From UBA6627 sp965248675 (GTDB lineage: Bacteria > Chloroflexota > Dehalococcoidia > UBA2979), in the NCBI GenBank assembly GCA_965248675.1, contig CBDFJZ010000007.1, positions 1 to 64,000 on the forward strand: 64,000 bases of DNA. The letters are read 5' to 3'. The notes under the pieces were generated by a model that was not told the origin of the DNA, made no database searches, and saw only the letters and a program-made list of their open reading frames with translations. The position numbers and the translations under genes are program-made. Below are positions 36,146 to 44,773 of this stretch, piece by piece (positions within the stretch are counted from its first letter, which is position 1; each line of letters begins with the position of its first letter).

Positions 36146-36532
36146 ATGACGCTGTTCAAACTCGTCGGTGCCGTGCTCATGGTGTTGATCGGTGCAAACG
36201 CGCTGAACGCCACCGCTGCGTCCGTGGCCACCCCGAACACGAACCGCTCGTTCGAGGTGCAAGTGGTGGACGTGAACAACATGAAGCCGGCGTCGTGTGC
36301 CGGCGTCACGGTGACCAACGTCGTCGGGGGCAGCGGGGTGATCACCGGGACCTCCCAGGCCGACCTGATCACCGGCAGCGCCGGCGACGACACCCTGAAC
36401 GGCCTCGGTGGAACGGACTGCCTCGTCGCGGGTGACGGCGTCGATGATCTGCGAGGCGGTCAGGCCTCCGACGTCTGCGACAGCGGCGCCGGCGTCGACA
36501 CGTTCTTTAAGTGCGAGACCCAGATTCAGTAG
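36146..36532 (+). CDS. Small exported protein with RTX-like calcium-binding repeats
   Basis: A 128-residue protein with signal segment LFKLVGAVLMVLIGANALNA. Its C-terminal half holds degenerate hemolysin-type nonapeptide repeats (GSAGDDTLNGLGGTDCLVAG, then GDGVDDLRGGQASDVC, then GAGVDTF). The GGxGxDxxx pattern normally coils into a beta-roll that binds Ca2+ outside the cell. Four Cys residues (one near 52, three in the repeat region) could cross-link. It starts 21 bases after the peptidase stop, so it is co-transcribed and a likely substrate. It is far shorter than RTX toxins and lacks any toxin domain. Confidence 0.75.
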   Translation: MTLFKLVGAVLMVLIGANALNATAASVATPNTNRSFEVQVVDVNNMKPASCAGVTVTNVVGGSGVITGTSQADLITGSAGDDTLNGLGGTDCLVAGDGVDDLRGGQASDVCDSGAGVDTFFKCETQIQ

Positions 36533-36612
36533 CCGTCGCCGGCGCGGCTGATGCAGGGGAAACCCTGTCTCCCCGCCCGCTCGATCACCCGTAACGTCGC
36601 CCTCAGGTCTCC

Positions 36613-37509
36613 GTGCGGCCCTCGGGCGCGGGGCGCACGCTGGTACCCGGCGGCCAGCTCGTGATCGGCGGACCGATGGTCGACAGCGAACCGGGAGCGG
36701 GAGGTCCGCCCGTCTTTGGGTGGCGCCGCTCTGCTCGCGCGGCGCGCAACGTCCTGCCGTCCGGTCCAGCCCCGAAGCCCAGCCCGGACGTTCACGAGCG
36801 GCCGCCCGACGGCGTCCAGCCTCCCACCGATCAACTGCCGGCGTGTCCCTGGCTCTACTTGCACACGGATCCTGACGCCCGCGCCGCCTTCGTCACCGCG
36901 GACCATCGCTGCGAAATCCGCCCCGAGGAGATCCCGGGCCCCGGCCATCAGGTCGCCTATTGCCTCACGCTGAACCACGTCTCATGTCCGCAGCTCAGAA
37001 GCTACGAGGCCCAGCGCCACGCCGTGGCCCAGGAGCAAAGCGCACGGCAATCCCCGCTCGCGCCGGCGACCAGGCCGGCCCGCTCAGCCGCTCAGAGCCT
37101 TCCCGCCCCACAGCTCGAGGGCATTCGCCGTTTCGGCTCGAATACTGAGCGCTCGAGGCTGTTCGGCAGGCTGATCTGGGCCGCCGGCGGTGTCGTCGGC
37201 ACGCTCGTCCTCGTCGCCGGCCTGGCGATGATCGCTTCGCCTGGCGGCCTGTCATCAGCGCCTTAGACCCAGCCGACCGCGGTTGAGGGCTCGCGTTCGA
37301 GTCTCGAAGCTCCCGAGGACGCCGCCCCGCTGACCTACACCGTGCGGCCGGGCGACACGCTGGGAAAGATTGCGCGCGACCTTGGGATCAGCGTCGGCGA
37401 CCTGCTCGCCGCGAACGATTTCACCGCGGACACGGTGGTCGTGGTCGGCGACGAACTTCGCCTGCCGGCCACCCTGGCCGGCGCGCCGCCCGCCGACGTG
37501 CGCGATTAG
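36613..37509 (+). CDS. Membrane-anchored LysM protein interrupted by in-frame TAG
   Basis: Residues 1-185 are a Pro-rich cytoplasmic region with a conserved-looking Cys block (ACPWLYLHTDPDARAAF, VAYCLTLNHVSCPQL). A TM segment follows (LIWAAGGVVGTLVLVAGLAMI). Two dozen bases after the TM, at 37264-37266, there is a TAG. The same frame continues without another stop into a canonical LysM domain (YTVRPGDTLGKIARDLGIS, DLLAANDF, VGDELRLP) ending in TAG at 37509. LysM binds peptidoglycan outside the membrane. The TAG separates anchor from binding domain, so only read-through or repair gives a working protein. Start could be GTG 36613 or ATG 36676. Confidence 0.75.
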
Positions 37510-37537
37510 CTCCGATCGAGGGCCGCGCCGGGCAGCC

Positions 37538-37768
37538 CTAGAAGAGCGGCCCGCCCTCGTCGATCACGGTCCCGTCGACGGCGACGACGGTCGGCCGCTC
37601 CTCGCAATAGACCTCGGACTCGCATTTGTTGAACGAGAACACGGGCTGATCGAGGTCGTCCCGCTTCTCGAAGTGGATGTGCCAGGTCCCGTTGACGTGG
37701 TTCTTCTTGCCCTTCGCCAGCTCGGTCTGCAGCACCGCAACGAGGGCTTCCAACTCCTTGGTCCCCAA
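37538..37768 (-). CDS. Small hypothetical protein
   Basis: A 76-residue, well-formed soluble protein with a helical, Lys-rich start (LEALVAVLQTELAKGKKNH) and a beta-rich end containing two Cys (NKCESEVYCEERPT). Its start appears to be TTG (37768) with AAGGGA six bases upstream; no in-frame ATG is available. The balanced composition, unlike shadow ORFs here, supports coding. Family unknown; it stands alone between the LysM gene and mesaconyl-CoA hydratase. Confidence 0.6.
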   Translation of the reverse strand: MGTKELEALVAVLQTELAKGKKNHVNGTWHIHFEKRDDLDQPVFSFNKCESEVYCEERPTVVAVDGTVIDEGGPLF

Positions 37769-37943
37769 GACACATCCCTTCCGCGCCTGCCGAGAGCTTC
37801 GAGGTGGATGCAGGCCTGCTCCTCGATTCTATCGACCGCGCCCAGTGACGGCCGCTACATGGCGCTGCTTCGCCCGCGATACCGGCTGAACCTAGATCGC
37901 CGGCCCCTCTACAATGCGGCTCAGTCGGGGCCGAGGGGTGTAC

Positions 37944-39014
37944 GTGAGCAAGTCCAGTAGCGGCAACTATTTCGAGGATCTGACCACTGGCCTGGAGATC
38001 GCGCACGCGACGCCGCGCACGATCACCGAGGGCGATCAGGCCGTCTACCTGTCGCTCACCGCGAGCCGCTACCCGCTCTTCTGCGACGCGGAGTTCGCCC
38101 GTTCGCTCGGATTTCAGCGCGAGCTCGTCAACGACCTGCTGGTCTTCCACGTCGTATTCGGCAACACCGTCCCGGATGTCTCGCTGAACGCCATCGCGAA
38201 CCTCGGCTATGCCGATCTGCGCTACGGCGCGCCGGTGTATCCGGGCGACACGATCACCTCCCAGACGACGGTGATCGGCCAGCGTGAGTCCAGCCGCGGC
38301 GACACTGGCGTCACCTGGGTGCGCACTGTCGGCCGCAACCAGCGCGGCGAAGAGGTGATGTCGTTCATCCGCTGGGTGCTGATGAACAAGCGCGACGCGA
38401 CCACCAGGAGCGGCCTCGACGACGCGCCCGCGACCCCCGAGTTCGTCCAGCCCAGCCAGCTGCTTGTCCCGAACCAGCTCGACCTCGCCAACTTCGACCC
38501 CGCGGTCACCGGCGGCCGCTGGTGGTGGCAGGACTACGAACCGGGGGAGCGCATCCACCACATCGAGGGCGTCGCCGTCGAGGAGGCCGAGCACCAGATG
38601 GCAGCGCGCCTCTACCAGAACACCGCTCGCGCGCACTTCAACGCGCACGCGCTGAAGGACTCCCGCTTCGGTCAGCGTGTGATCTACGGCGGTCACGTCA
38701 TCTCCGTCGCGCGCGCGCTCAGCTACAACGGCCTCGAGAACGTTGTGCGCATCCTCGCCTTCAATGGCGGCACCCACTCGAATCCAACCTTCGCCGGCGA
38801 CACGCTGTTCGCCTGGACCGACGTCCTCGAGCGGATCGACCTCGGGCGGGCGGACGCTGGCGCGCTTCGTCTCCGCCTGGTCGCGATTAAGAACGCCGAT
38901 CCGAACACCGAGGAGCAGCCGCTCAAAGTGACCGATGATGATGGCCGGGAGCGATACCATCCGAACGTAGTGCTCGATCTCGACTACACGGTCCTCATCC
39001 CCAAGGCGCCATAG
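37944..39014 (+). CDS. mch: Mesaconyl-CoA hydratase (beta-methylmalyl-CoA dehydratase), MaoC double-hotdog
   Basis: A 356-residue MaoC-type double-hotdog protein. The first half contains NYFEDLTTGLEIAHATPRT, FHVVFGNTVPDVSLNAIANL (the hydratase loop) and YPGDTITSQTTVIG. The second half repeats the fold (EPGERIHHIEGVAVEEAEH, RVIYGGHVISVARALSYNG). The spacing and wording match mesaconyl-CoA hydratase of the ethylmalonyl-CoA pathway and of the 3-hydroxypropionate cycle, which hydrates mesaconyl-CoA to beta-methylmalyl-CoA. Start GTG 37944 has GAGGGG five bases upstream. The following gene encodes the preceding pathway step, which supports the call. Confidence 0.85.
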   Translation: MSKSSSGNYFEDLTTGLEIAHATPRTITEGDQAVYLSLTASRYPLFCDAEFARSLGFQRELVNDLLVFHVVFGNTVPDVSLNAIANLGYADLRYGAPVYPGDTITSQTTVIGQRESSRGDTGVTWVRTVGRNQRGEEVMSFIRWVLMNKRDATTRSGLDDAPATPEFVQPSQLLVPNQLDLANFDPAVTGGRWWWQDYEPGERIHHIEGVAVEEAEHQMAARLYQNTARAHFNAHALKDSRFGQRVIYGGHVISVARALSYNGLENVVRILAFNGGTHSNPTFAGDTLFAWTDVLERIDLGRADAGALRLRLVAIKNADPNTEEQPLKVTDDDGRERYHPNVVLDLDYTVLIPKAP

Positions 39015-39194
39015 GAAGTCTGGTCACTGGCGCCGATCCGAGGCAGAGGACAGAGATGGCTCCGAGACCGCACTCGATCCGCTGACGGCTGCGAGGGAGC
39101 GGGTGCCCGTGCCGTGAGCGCATCGAGGTCGGGCCGATCCAACCCGACAGTCCGCATGAGGTCGTAGACCGAATGCCATCCAGGAGGACCGACC

Positions 39195-40835
39195 GTGACG
39201 ACGACAGCAGTCAACTCGCTCGCGGCTGCCCGCGAGCTGGGTGACGACGCCCAGGCCGTGATCGATGCGGCGCTCAAGCACGGCGCCGAGCTCACCGAGG
39301 GCGGCCGACTGATCGACGACTACCAGGTCCACACCGAGCGCCTCGCCTACCTCGCGACGCAGGTTCGCGCCGCGCGCGAGCAGACTGCGTACGCGGAGCG
39401 CGCTGGCGCCGATCCGCTCCAGGCGGAGTACGCCCTGATCTACGCTGCCGAGGTCGTCGAGGCCCTCCGCTCAGCGATCGAGACCGGCTGGGACGACTTC
39501 GGCTTGACGGAGGCCGAGCTGGCCGGCCTCTATGCCCCCGCCGCCCGCGAGGCCGTCCGCGCCGGTGCCAGCGAGGCGCGGATCCGCGAGGTCGGCCGGC
39601 AAGTGATCGCCTCGCTCGGCGTGAACGCCTGCGATCTCGAGGACGAGGTCGCCACCCTCACCCGCGACATGGCCCGCGAGTTCGCCCGCAACGAGGTCGC
39701 GCCGATCGCTCAGGAGATCCACCGCGAGGACCGGATCGTCCCCGACTCGCTGCTCGAGCGCTTCAGCGCGCAGGGATTCTTCGGCTCCTCGATTCCCGAG
39801 GAGTACGGCGGCACTGGCATGGGCGACCTCCCGATGATCGTCATCACGGAGGAGCTCTCGGCTGCCTCACTCGCCGCCGCCGGTTCGCTCGCCACGCGCC
39901 CCGAGATCATCGCGAAGGCGCTGCTCGCCGGGGGCACCGACGAGCAGAAGCAGTACTGGCTGCCTCGGATCGCCACGGGCGAGGAGATCTGCGCCGTCGC
40001 GGTGACCGAGCCGGACATCGGATCCGACGTCGCCTCGCTGCAGTGTCGCGCCGAGCCCGCGGAGCACGAGGGCCAGCGCGGTTGGCGGATCAACGGGGCG
40101 AAAGCGTGGAGCACGTTCGCCGGCCGCGCGACGGTCCTCGGCCTGCTCGCTCGGACTGGCGACGCCGGTTCCGGCAACCGAGGGCTCTCGCTCTTCATCA
40201 TCCCCAAGCCCGCCTTCGACGGGCACCAGTGGGCGTACGAGCAGCCCGAGGGCGGCAAGATCAGCGGCACCGCCAACCCCACCCCCGGTTACCGAGGGAT
40301 GCACTCTTTCACGCTCGCGATCGACGACCTCTGGGTCCCGCACGACAACCTCGTCGGCGGCGACGAGGGCGTCGGCCAGGGCTTCTTCCTCCAGATGGGC
40401 GGCTTCGCCGCCGGCCGTCTCCAGACTGGCGGTCGCGCCTGCGGCCTCGCTCAGGCCTCGCTCGAGAAGGCGTGCCAGTACGTACAGCAGCGCAGCCAGT
40501 TCGGCGTCGCCCTCGCGGACTTCCAGCTCACTCAGTACAAGATCGGCCGCATGGCCGCGCTGATCGCCGCCGGTCGCCAGCTCACCTATGAGGCGGCGCG
40601 CAGCTTCGACACCCGCGCCGTCGAGCCCTCGATGGCGAAGCTGCTCACCTGCGACATCGCCGGCGAGGTCTCGCGCGAGGCGCAGCTCCTCCACGGCGGC
40701 TGGGGTTACTCCGAGGAAGATCCCGTAGCCCGTTACGTCGTCGACGCCCTCGTACTCCCGATCTTCGAGGGCGTGAAGCCGATCCTCGAGCTCAAGGTCA
40801 TCGGCCGATCGCTGCTGGCTGCCGCCGCGGGCTAG
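39195..40835 (+). CDS. mcd: (2S)-methylsuccinyl-CoA dehydrogenase
   Basis: A 546-residue acyl-CoA dehydrogenase with an extra ~150-residue helical N-terminal region (VHTERLAYLATQVRAARE). Length and extension are those of methylsuccinyl-CoA dehydrogenase of the ethylmalonyl-CoA pathway, and unlike ordinary ~380-residue family members. Core motifs include GFFGSSIPEEYGGTG, GSLATRPEIIAKALLAGG, AVTEPDIGSDVASLQ, PGYRGMHSFTLAIDD and LLHGGWGYSEED. It would oxidise methylsuccinyl-CoA to mesaconyl-CoA, the substrate of the gene before it. GTG start with AGGAGG upstream. Confidence 0.83.
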   Translation: MTTTAVNSLAAARELGDDAQAVIDAALKHGAELTEGGRLIDDYQVHTERLAYLATQVRAAREQTAYAERAGADPLQAEYALIYAAEVVEALRSAIETGWDDFGLTEAELAGLYAPAAREAVRAGASEARIREVGRQVIASLGVNACDLEDEVATLTRDMAREFARNEVAPIAQEIHREDRIVPDSLLERFSAQGFFGSSIPEEYGGTGMGDLPMIVITEELSAASLAAAGSLATRPEIIAKALLAGGTDEQKQYWLPRIATGEEICAVAVTEPDIGSDVASLQCRAEPAEHEGQRGWRINGAKAWSTFAGRATVLGLLARTGDAGSGNRGLSLFIIPKPAFDGHQWAYEQPEGGKISGTANPTPGYRGMHSFTLAIDDLWVPHDNLVGGDEGVGQGFFLQMGGFAAGRLQTGGRACGLAQASLEKACQYVQQRSQFGVALADFQLTQYKIGRMAALIAAGRQLTYEAARSFDTRAVEPSMAKLLTCDIAGEVSREAQLLHGGWGYSEEDPVARYVVDALVLPIFEGVKPILELKVIGRSLLAAAAG

Positions 40836-40874
40836 CCCTCAGCGGTTCTCCGAGCCGGGTCGGGCATCGCCAGC

Positions 40875-41826
40875 TCAGTTCAGCATGAGTTCCCGAAGTC
40901 GTTGGACGCGTGCCTGGATCCGCGCGTCCTTCGTTGCGGTGGCCACGTCGGAGCGTGTGAGCCATCGAGCAAGTTGTCGCGTGCCAAGTTGCAGTGCGGA
41001 TCGACGAATGGCGTCGTGGTCCTCGGCGGGGCCCGGGTCCACCGAGGCGTAGCCGGCGAGGATGTCGTCGATCAGCAGCCAGGGCGCGGACTCGGCGTCG
41101 TGGAGCAGAAAGTGGCCGAGGTCGAATGTTGCTTCGGTTCCTCGGATCTCGCCGAAGTCGATGAGCCCGCTGTAGCGGCGTCCACTGTCAAGGATAGGCG
41201 TCACATCGAAGTCTCCGTGGGCGAGGCGAGGCGCGACCCCGTTCGTCGGTTCATCGTTGAAGCAGGTCCAGAGCGCTTCTAGCTCGGCCGGTGCCAGCAC
41301 CGGGGCAAGAGCACCAGGCCAGGTGTCAGGTAGCTCGGACCAGTCGAACTGTCGACGCTCGGGCCACGTGCCAACTAGCGGCCACGAGCCATCGCGGACC
41401 ACCCATCCCCATCCATCGACCGGAACGGAGTGCAACAACGCGAGTTGAGCACCGGCCGCGTGCGCAACGTGCCCGGCCGTCTCGCGATCATCGCAATGCC
41501 TGAGGTGCTGGCCGTCGATCGCACTCATCACCAGCACCGAGCGCCCGAGCACCTCGTCAAAGGAATCGACATGGAGTACCTCGGGAACCAGCAACCCGAA
41601 TCCACTTAAGTGTTCCAGCAGCGCAGCGTCGGTAAACAGATTCTCATCGGATGTCTCGGCGAGCCGGAGGTACGCCACGCCGGGCGCCCGCTCGAGCCTG
41701 TACACCTGCGCTGAGACCCCCTCTGGAGTGCGCTCGACCAACACCTGAGGCCGAATACCCGAGACACGTACGCCGCTACCACCGGATGCGGGACATCGTC
41801 CGGGCGGGTTGGCGGAACACGAGGCA
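40875..41826 (-). CDS. Aminoglycoside-phosphotransferase-fold kinase, one frameshift near N-terminus
   Basis: A phosphotransferase/choline-kinase-fold protein. PEVLHVDSFDEVLGRSVLV and HAAGAQLALLHSVPVDGWG precede the kinase loop LAHGDFDVTPIL (catalytic Asp) and the metal site LIDFGEIRGTEATFDLGHF. The natural start is ATG 41826 (MPRVPPTRPDDVPHPVVAAY) with GGAAGGT upstream. Near 41752 the frame slips by one base before QVLVERTPEGVSAQVYRL. Without the first ~25 residues the kinase core is still complete from GTG 41744. The N in the canonical HGDxxxxN is not present, as in a common variant group. Substrate unknown; resistance should not be assumed. Confidence 0.7.
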
Positions 41827-42029
41827 TAGCGACCTTCCGTTCAGCTGTCGATTTCAGGTCGCCTGTCGATGTGCTCCGTCCGTCGCCGCTCCAGCGCCGC
41901 TGCGCACCATAGCGCCGCGCTCCGTGAAGCAGGGGTAACGGCGGCGGTGGGGGTGCAACCCGATCACAAAAATAGCTGGGCGGGTCGGCGGGACAGAACG
42001 AATCCTCGCCCCACACCGCCGAAGGCGAT

Positions 42030-42326
42030 TCAGTCGTCGTCACTCGCCGCCGTGTCAGCAGACGACCGCCGCCTGCCCGGCCCGGGCGGAAACCGCTCCC
42101 ACGCCTCCAGATCCTCGCCAATCCCCGCCAACAACTGCTCAACGCGCCGCCTCGCGTCAGACAACCCGAGGTTGTAGAAGAATGGCCCGATCTCCTCGGC
42201 GATGAAGTCGTAGAGCAGCGTCACCGCCAGATCGCCCAGTTCCTCGTCACGCTCCGAGGCGAAGTACTCCTGTAGCCGCCGCTGCGCCTGCTGCCGGTCG
42301 TCATCCCTCAGCTTCAGCGCGTCCAC
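42030..42326 (-). CDS. DUF2164-family protein
   Basis: A 98-residue protein with the DUF2164 pattern: RLQEYFASERDEELGDLA, LLYDFIAEEIGPFFYNLGL and SDARRRVEQL. It is a small helical cytosolic protein whose function is not established. The C-terminal 20 residues are an Arg/Ser/Asp-rich tail beyond the domain. It stands between two unrelated divergent genes. About 200 bases upstream of it (41827-42029 region) hold no gene. Confidence 0.8.
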   Translation of the reverse strand: MDALKLRDDDRQQAQRRLQEYFASERDEELGDLAVTLLYDFIAEEIGPFFYNLGLSDARRRVEQLLAGIGEDLEAWERFPPGPGRRRSSADTAASDDD

Positions 42327-42408
42327 CGCGGCCTCCCGTTCGCTAGCATGGCGCCCTCAGCATCGCACCGCGGCTGGGCGGCCGCAGCCACGCATCACCC
42401 GAGGCCCC

Positions 42409-43593
42409 ATGACCAGCACTGCCGTCGAGATCCACGGCCATTGCGACGACCGCTTCGCCCTCGTCCGGCGGGAGTTCGAGCTCAACTTCGAGGAGCGCGG
42501 CGACGTGGGCGCCGCCTGCTCGATCGTGATCGACGGCGAGGCGGTGGTCGACCTCTGGGCCGGCTGGCTCGACCAGGATCGCACCCGACCGTGGGAACGC
42601 GACGCGATCGTCAACATCTACTCGATCGGCAAGGCGATGACCGCGATCGCGGTGCTCCGCCTCGTTGACCAGGGCGGGGTGGATCTCGACGCGCCGGTCG
42701 CGAGTTACTGGCCAGAGTTCGCCGAGGGCGGCAAGGCGGACATGCCGGTGCGCGTGCTGCTGACCCACGAGGCGGGTCTCGTCGCGGTGCGGAAGCCGCT
42801 GCCGCCCGGGTCGTTCCTCGACTGGGACCTGATGACCTCGGAACTTGCGGCGCAGGAACCGTGGTGGGCGCCGGGCGCCGGCCACGGGTACCACACCAAC
42901 ACCTACGGCTTCCTCGGTGGCGAGGTGGTGCGTCGGGTCGACGGGCGCAGCCTCGGGACCTACTTTCGTGAGGAGATCGCGGAGCCCCTGGGCGCGGACC
43001 TGCTGATCGGCTTCGGGCCGGAGTACGACCACCGCGTCGCCGAGGCGATCCCGTACCGAGGCGAACAAGACCCGAACCGCCGGCCGTGGCTGAACCAGGA
43101 CCCGGCGACCCTCGATGGCCTCGAGCTCGGCCGCTACCTCGCGTACCGCAACCCGCCGCCGAAGGAAGATGGATCCACCGGCGTCAATACGCGCGCCTGG
43201 CGTGCCGCCGAGTACCCCTCGACGAACCCGCACGGCAACGCCCGAGGCCTCGCCCGGCTCTTCGGCGCGCTCGCGCGAGGCGGCGAGCTCGACGGCGTGC
43301 GCGTGCTCTCCGAGGAGACCGTCGAGCGCGCGAACACGATCGAGGCTGACGGTGAAGACCTCGTGCTTGGCCGGCCCACCCGCTTCGGCCTCGGCTTCCA
43401 GCTCACGATCCCCGGCATCCGGCCGCTCGGCCCGAACCCGCGGGCGTTCGGGCATTACGGCGCGAGCGCGTTGATCGGCTTTGCCGACCCGGACGAACGG
43501 CTCGGCTTCGCGTACCTCTGCAACCAGGCTGGTCGGAGCTGGCGCGATCCCCGCAACATCGCGCTCATCGACGCGACGTACGACTCGCTCTGA
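42409..43593 (+). CDS. Serine hydrolase, beta-lactamase/esterase (class C-like)
   Basis: A 394-residue penicillin-binding-protein-like serine hydrolase. The nucleophile motif SxxK is IYSIGKAMTA (about residue 72), the Tyr motif YxN is HGYHTNTYGF (about 162), and GHYGASALIGF replaces the KTG box near the end. The last point and the lack of a signal peptide favour a cytosolic EstB-type esterase over a true beta-lactamase. LTHEAGLVAV is the usual block after the nucleophile. It is monocistronic; substrate unknown. Confidence 0.87.
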   Translation: MTSTAVEIHGHCDDRFALVRREFELNFEERGDVGAACSIVIDGEAVVDLWAGWLDQDRTRPWERDAIVNIYSIGKAMTAIAVLRLVDQGGVDLDAPVASYWPEFAEGGKADMPVRVLLTHEAGLVAVRKPLPPGSFLDWDLMTSELAAQEPWWAPGAGHGYHTNTYGFLGGEVVRRVDGRSLGTYFREEIAEPLGADLLIGFGPEYDHRVAEAIPYRGEQDPNRRPWLNQDPATLDGLELGRYLAYRNPPPKEDGSTGVNTRAWRAAEYPSTNPHGNARGLARLFGALARGGELDGVRVLSEETVERANTIEADGEDLVLGRPTRFGLGFQLTIPGIRPLGPNPRAFGHYGASALIGFADPDERLGFAYLCNQAGRSWRDPRNIALIDATYDSL

Positions 43594-43619
43594 GCCAGCC
43601 TCCCGAGCGTGCGCTCGCG

Positions 43620-44132
43620 CTAGGGGCCGCCTGCGGCGACGGCGGTCGCCGGCGGAAGTTTCGAGACGTACTGCTCGACGTAGTTGAGGTCGGTCCCGGC
43701 GCGGCGGACGACCGTCAGCAAGTCGCTCTGCAGGCTCATCTCCTCGAGCTGCTCATCGACGAACCACTGCAACATCCCGCGAGCGAGGTGATCGTTCTCC
43801 TCGATCGCCTGGTCCATCAGCGCGTTCACAGCCCCTGTCACCGCCTCTTCGTTGTCATGCGCGGTCTGGACGGCCTCCTCGACGGATGTGAAGTCGGCGC
43901 GTCCGCGCTCGATCTCGGGGATCTCGACGATGCCGCCGGCCTCGGTGACGTAGTCGACGAACTTTTGGGCGTGTGTCAGCTCCTCGTCGGCCTGTGCGCG
44001 GAACAGGCCCGTGAGCTCGGGCAGCGCGTTGCGCTCGAAGTAGGCGGCGATCATGTCGTACTGGATGGCCGCATGGTACTCGCGGCCGATCTGCGCGCTG
44101 AGCGAACTCGCCATCGCTTCGCTGATCAACAT
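43620..44132 (-). CDS. Bacterial non-haem ferritin
   Basis: A 170-residue ferritin. The diiron ligands are visible: Glu in GREYHAAIQYDM (about 18), Glu-x-x-His in ADEELTHAQKFVDY (about 51-54), Glu in DNEEAVTG (about 95) and Glu/Gln in WFVDEQLEEM (about 128). Length and helices match FtnA-type cages that oxidise and store iron. The C-terminus has a short Ala/Gly/Pro tail. Start ATG 44132 is the family start; residues upstream do not fit. It stands alone. Confidence 0.9.
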   Translation of the reverse strand: MLISEAMASSLSAQIGREYHAAIQYDMIAAYFERNALPELTGLFRAQADEELTHAQKFVDYVTEAGGIVEIPEIERGRADFTSVEEAVQTAHDNEEAVTGAVNALMDQAIEENDHLARGMLQWFVDEQLEEMSLQSDLLTVVRRAGTDLNYVEQYVSKLPPATAVAAGGP

Positions 44133-44239
44133 CGGGGTGAGTCCTCGTTCCTGTGCACGAGGGCGGCGGTCGCCCTGCACGCCCAGTCTACGAAGCCTCG
44201 GATCGAGGGGACACGGACCTTCGTCGTCCCGACGCGCCC

Positions 44240-44334
44240 CGCGCGAGGCTGGCGAGCGCGTTTCAGGCACTTCGCGCGAGGCCCGCGAGCGCGTTCACGC
44301 ATTTCGCGCGAGGTCGACGAGTGCATTCACGTCC
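44240..44334. repeat. Three imperfect ~32-bp tandem repeats
   Basis: Units of 33, 32 and 30 bases begin CGCGCGAGGC/T and end GCGTTTCA/GCGTTCA. The last unit encodes the C-terminus of the receiver-like protein on the minus strand (VNALVDLARNA); the other two are copies beyond its stop. A local tandem duplication of the gene's 3' end is the simplest reading. Confidence 0.7.
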
Positions 44335-44669
44335 AGCGGCAACGCCAGCGTCGCGATCCCCATCGCCGAGAATCCACGCGGGGGCGTCGTGCGGCTCATG
44401 TACGCGATCTGCGCGTACGGCGCGGCCCGCAACAGTCGCATCGCCAGCAGGTCGTGTCGAGCCGCGCCGCCGCACACGACGAGCTGGTAACGGGCGCGGC
44501 GCGCCCAGGCGAGTGTGGCCGCTTCGTCCTCGGCGATGTCTACCGCCATGTCGAACTCCTGGAGGAGGAGCACCGTCTGCAGCGCGGCGCGGTCGTCGCC
44601 GATCAGCACCAGCGCGGCTCCGTGCGATGCCAGCGGTCCATTCGTGATCCTCGAGGCTGCAGCGTCCAT
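44295..44669 (-). CDS. Receiver-like protein lacking the phospho-Asp
   Basis: A 124-residue alpha/beta protein with response-regulator wording. The acidic pair is ALVLIGDDRAAL (about residue 22), and QEFDMAVDIAEDEAATLAWAR and YQLVVCGGAARHD follow. The phospho-acceptor Asp of a normal receiver is replaced by Cys-Gly at the end of strand 3 (VVCGG). IAYMSRTTPP takes the place of the Ser/Thr strand and the conserved Lys is missing. It is thus a pseudo-receiver, perhaps a protein-interaction module. ATG 44669 follows AGGGGG. Upstream, divergent, is endonuclease IV. Confidence 0.6.
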   Translation of the reverse strand: MDAAASRITNGPLASHGAALVLIGDDRAALQTVLLLQEFDMAVDIAEDEAATLAWARRARYQLVVCGGAARHDLLAMRLLRAAPYAQIAYMSRTTPPRGFSAMGIATLALPLDVNALVDLARNA

Positions 44670-44773
44670 TGTTCCCCCTGCGATGGTCTTCGGCAGACGG
44701 CGCCGGAGCGTGCACCGGGGCAACCAGTACGATGGGCGTCCGGGCAGCACCGATCGAGGCACGGGGGATCGAC

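Noticed and set aside
40875..41826. Aminoglycoside resistance gene
   Set aside because: The fold is shared by many small-molecule kinases and nothing in the context suggests resistance.
42409..43593. Beta-lactamase
   Set aside because: No signal peptide and no KTG box (GHYGAS instead), which fits EstB-type esterases better.
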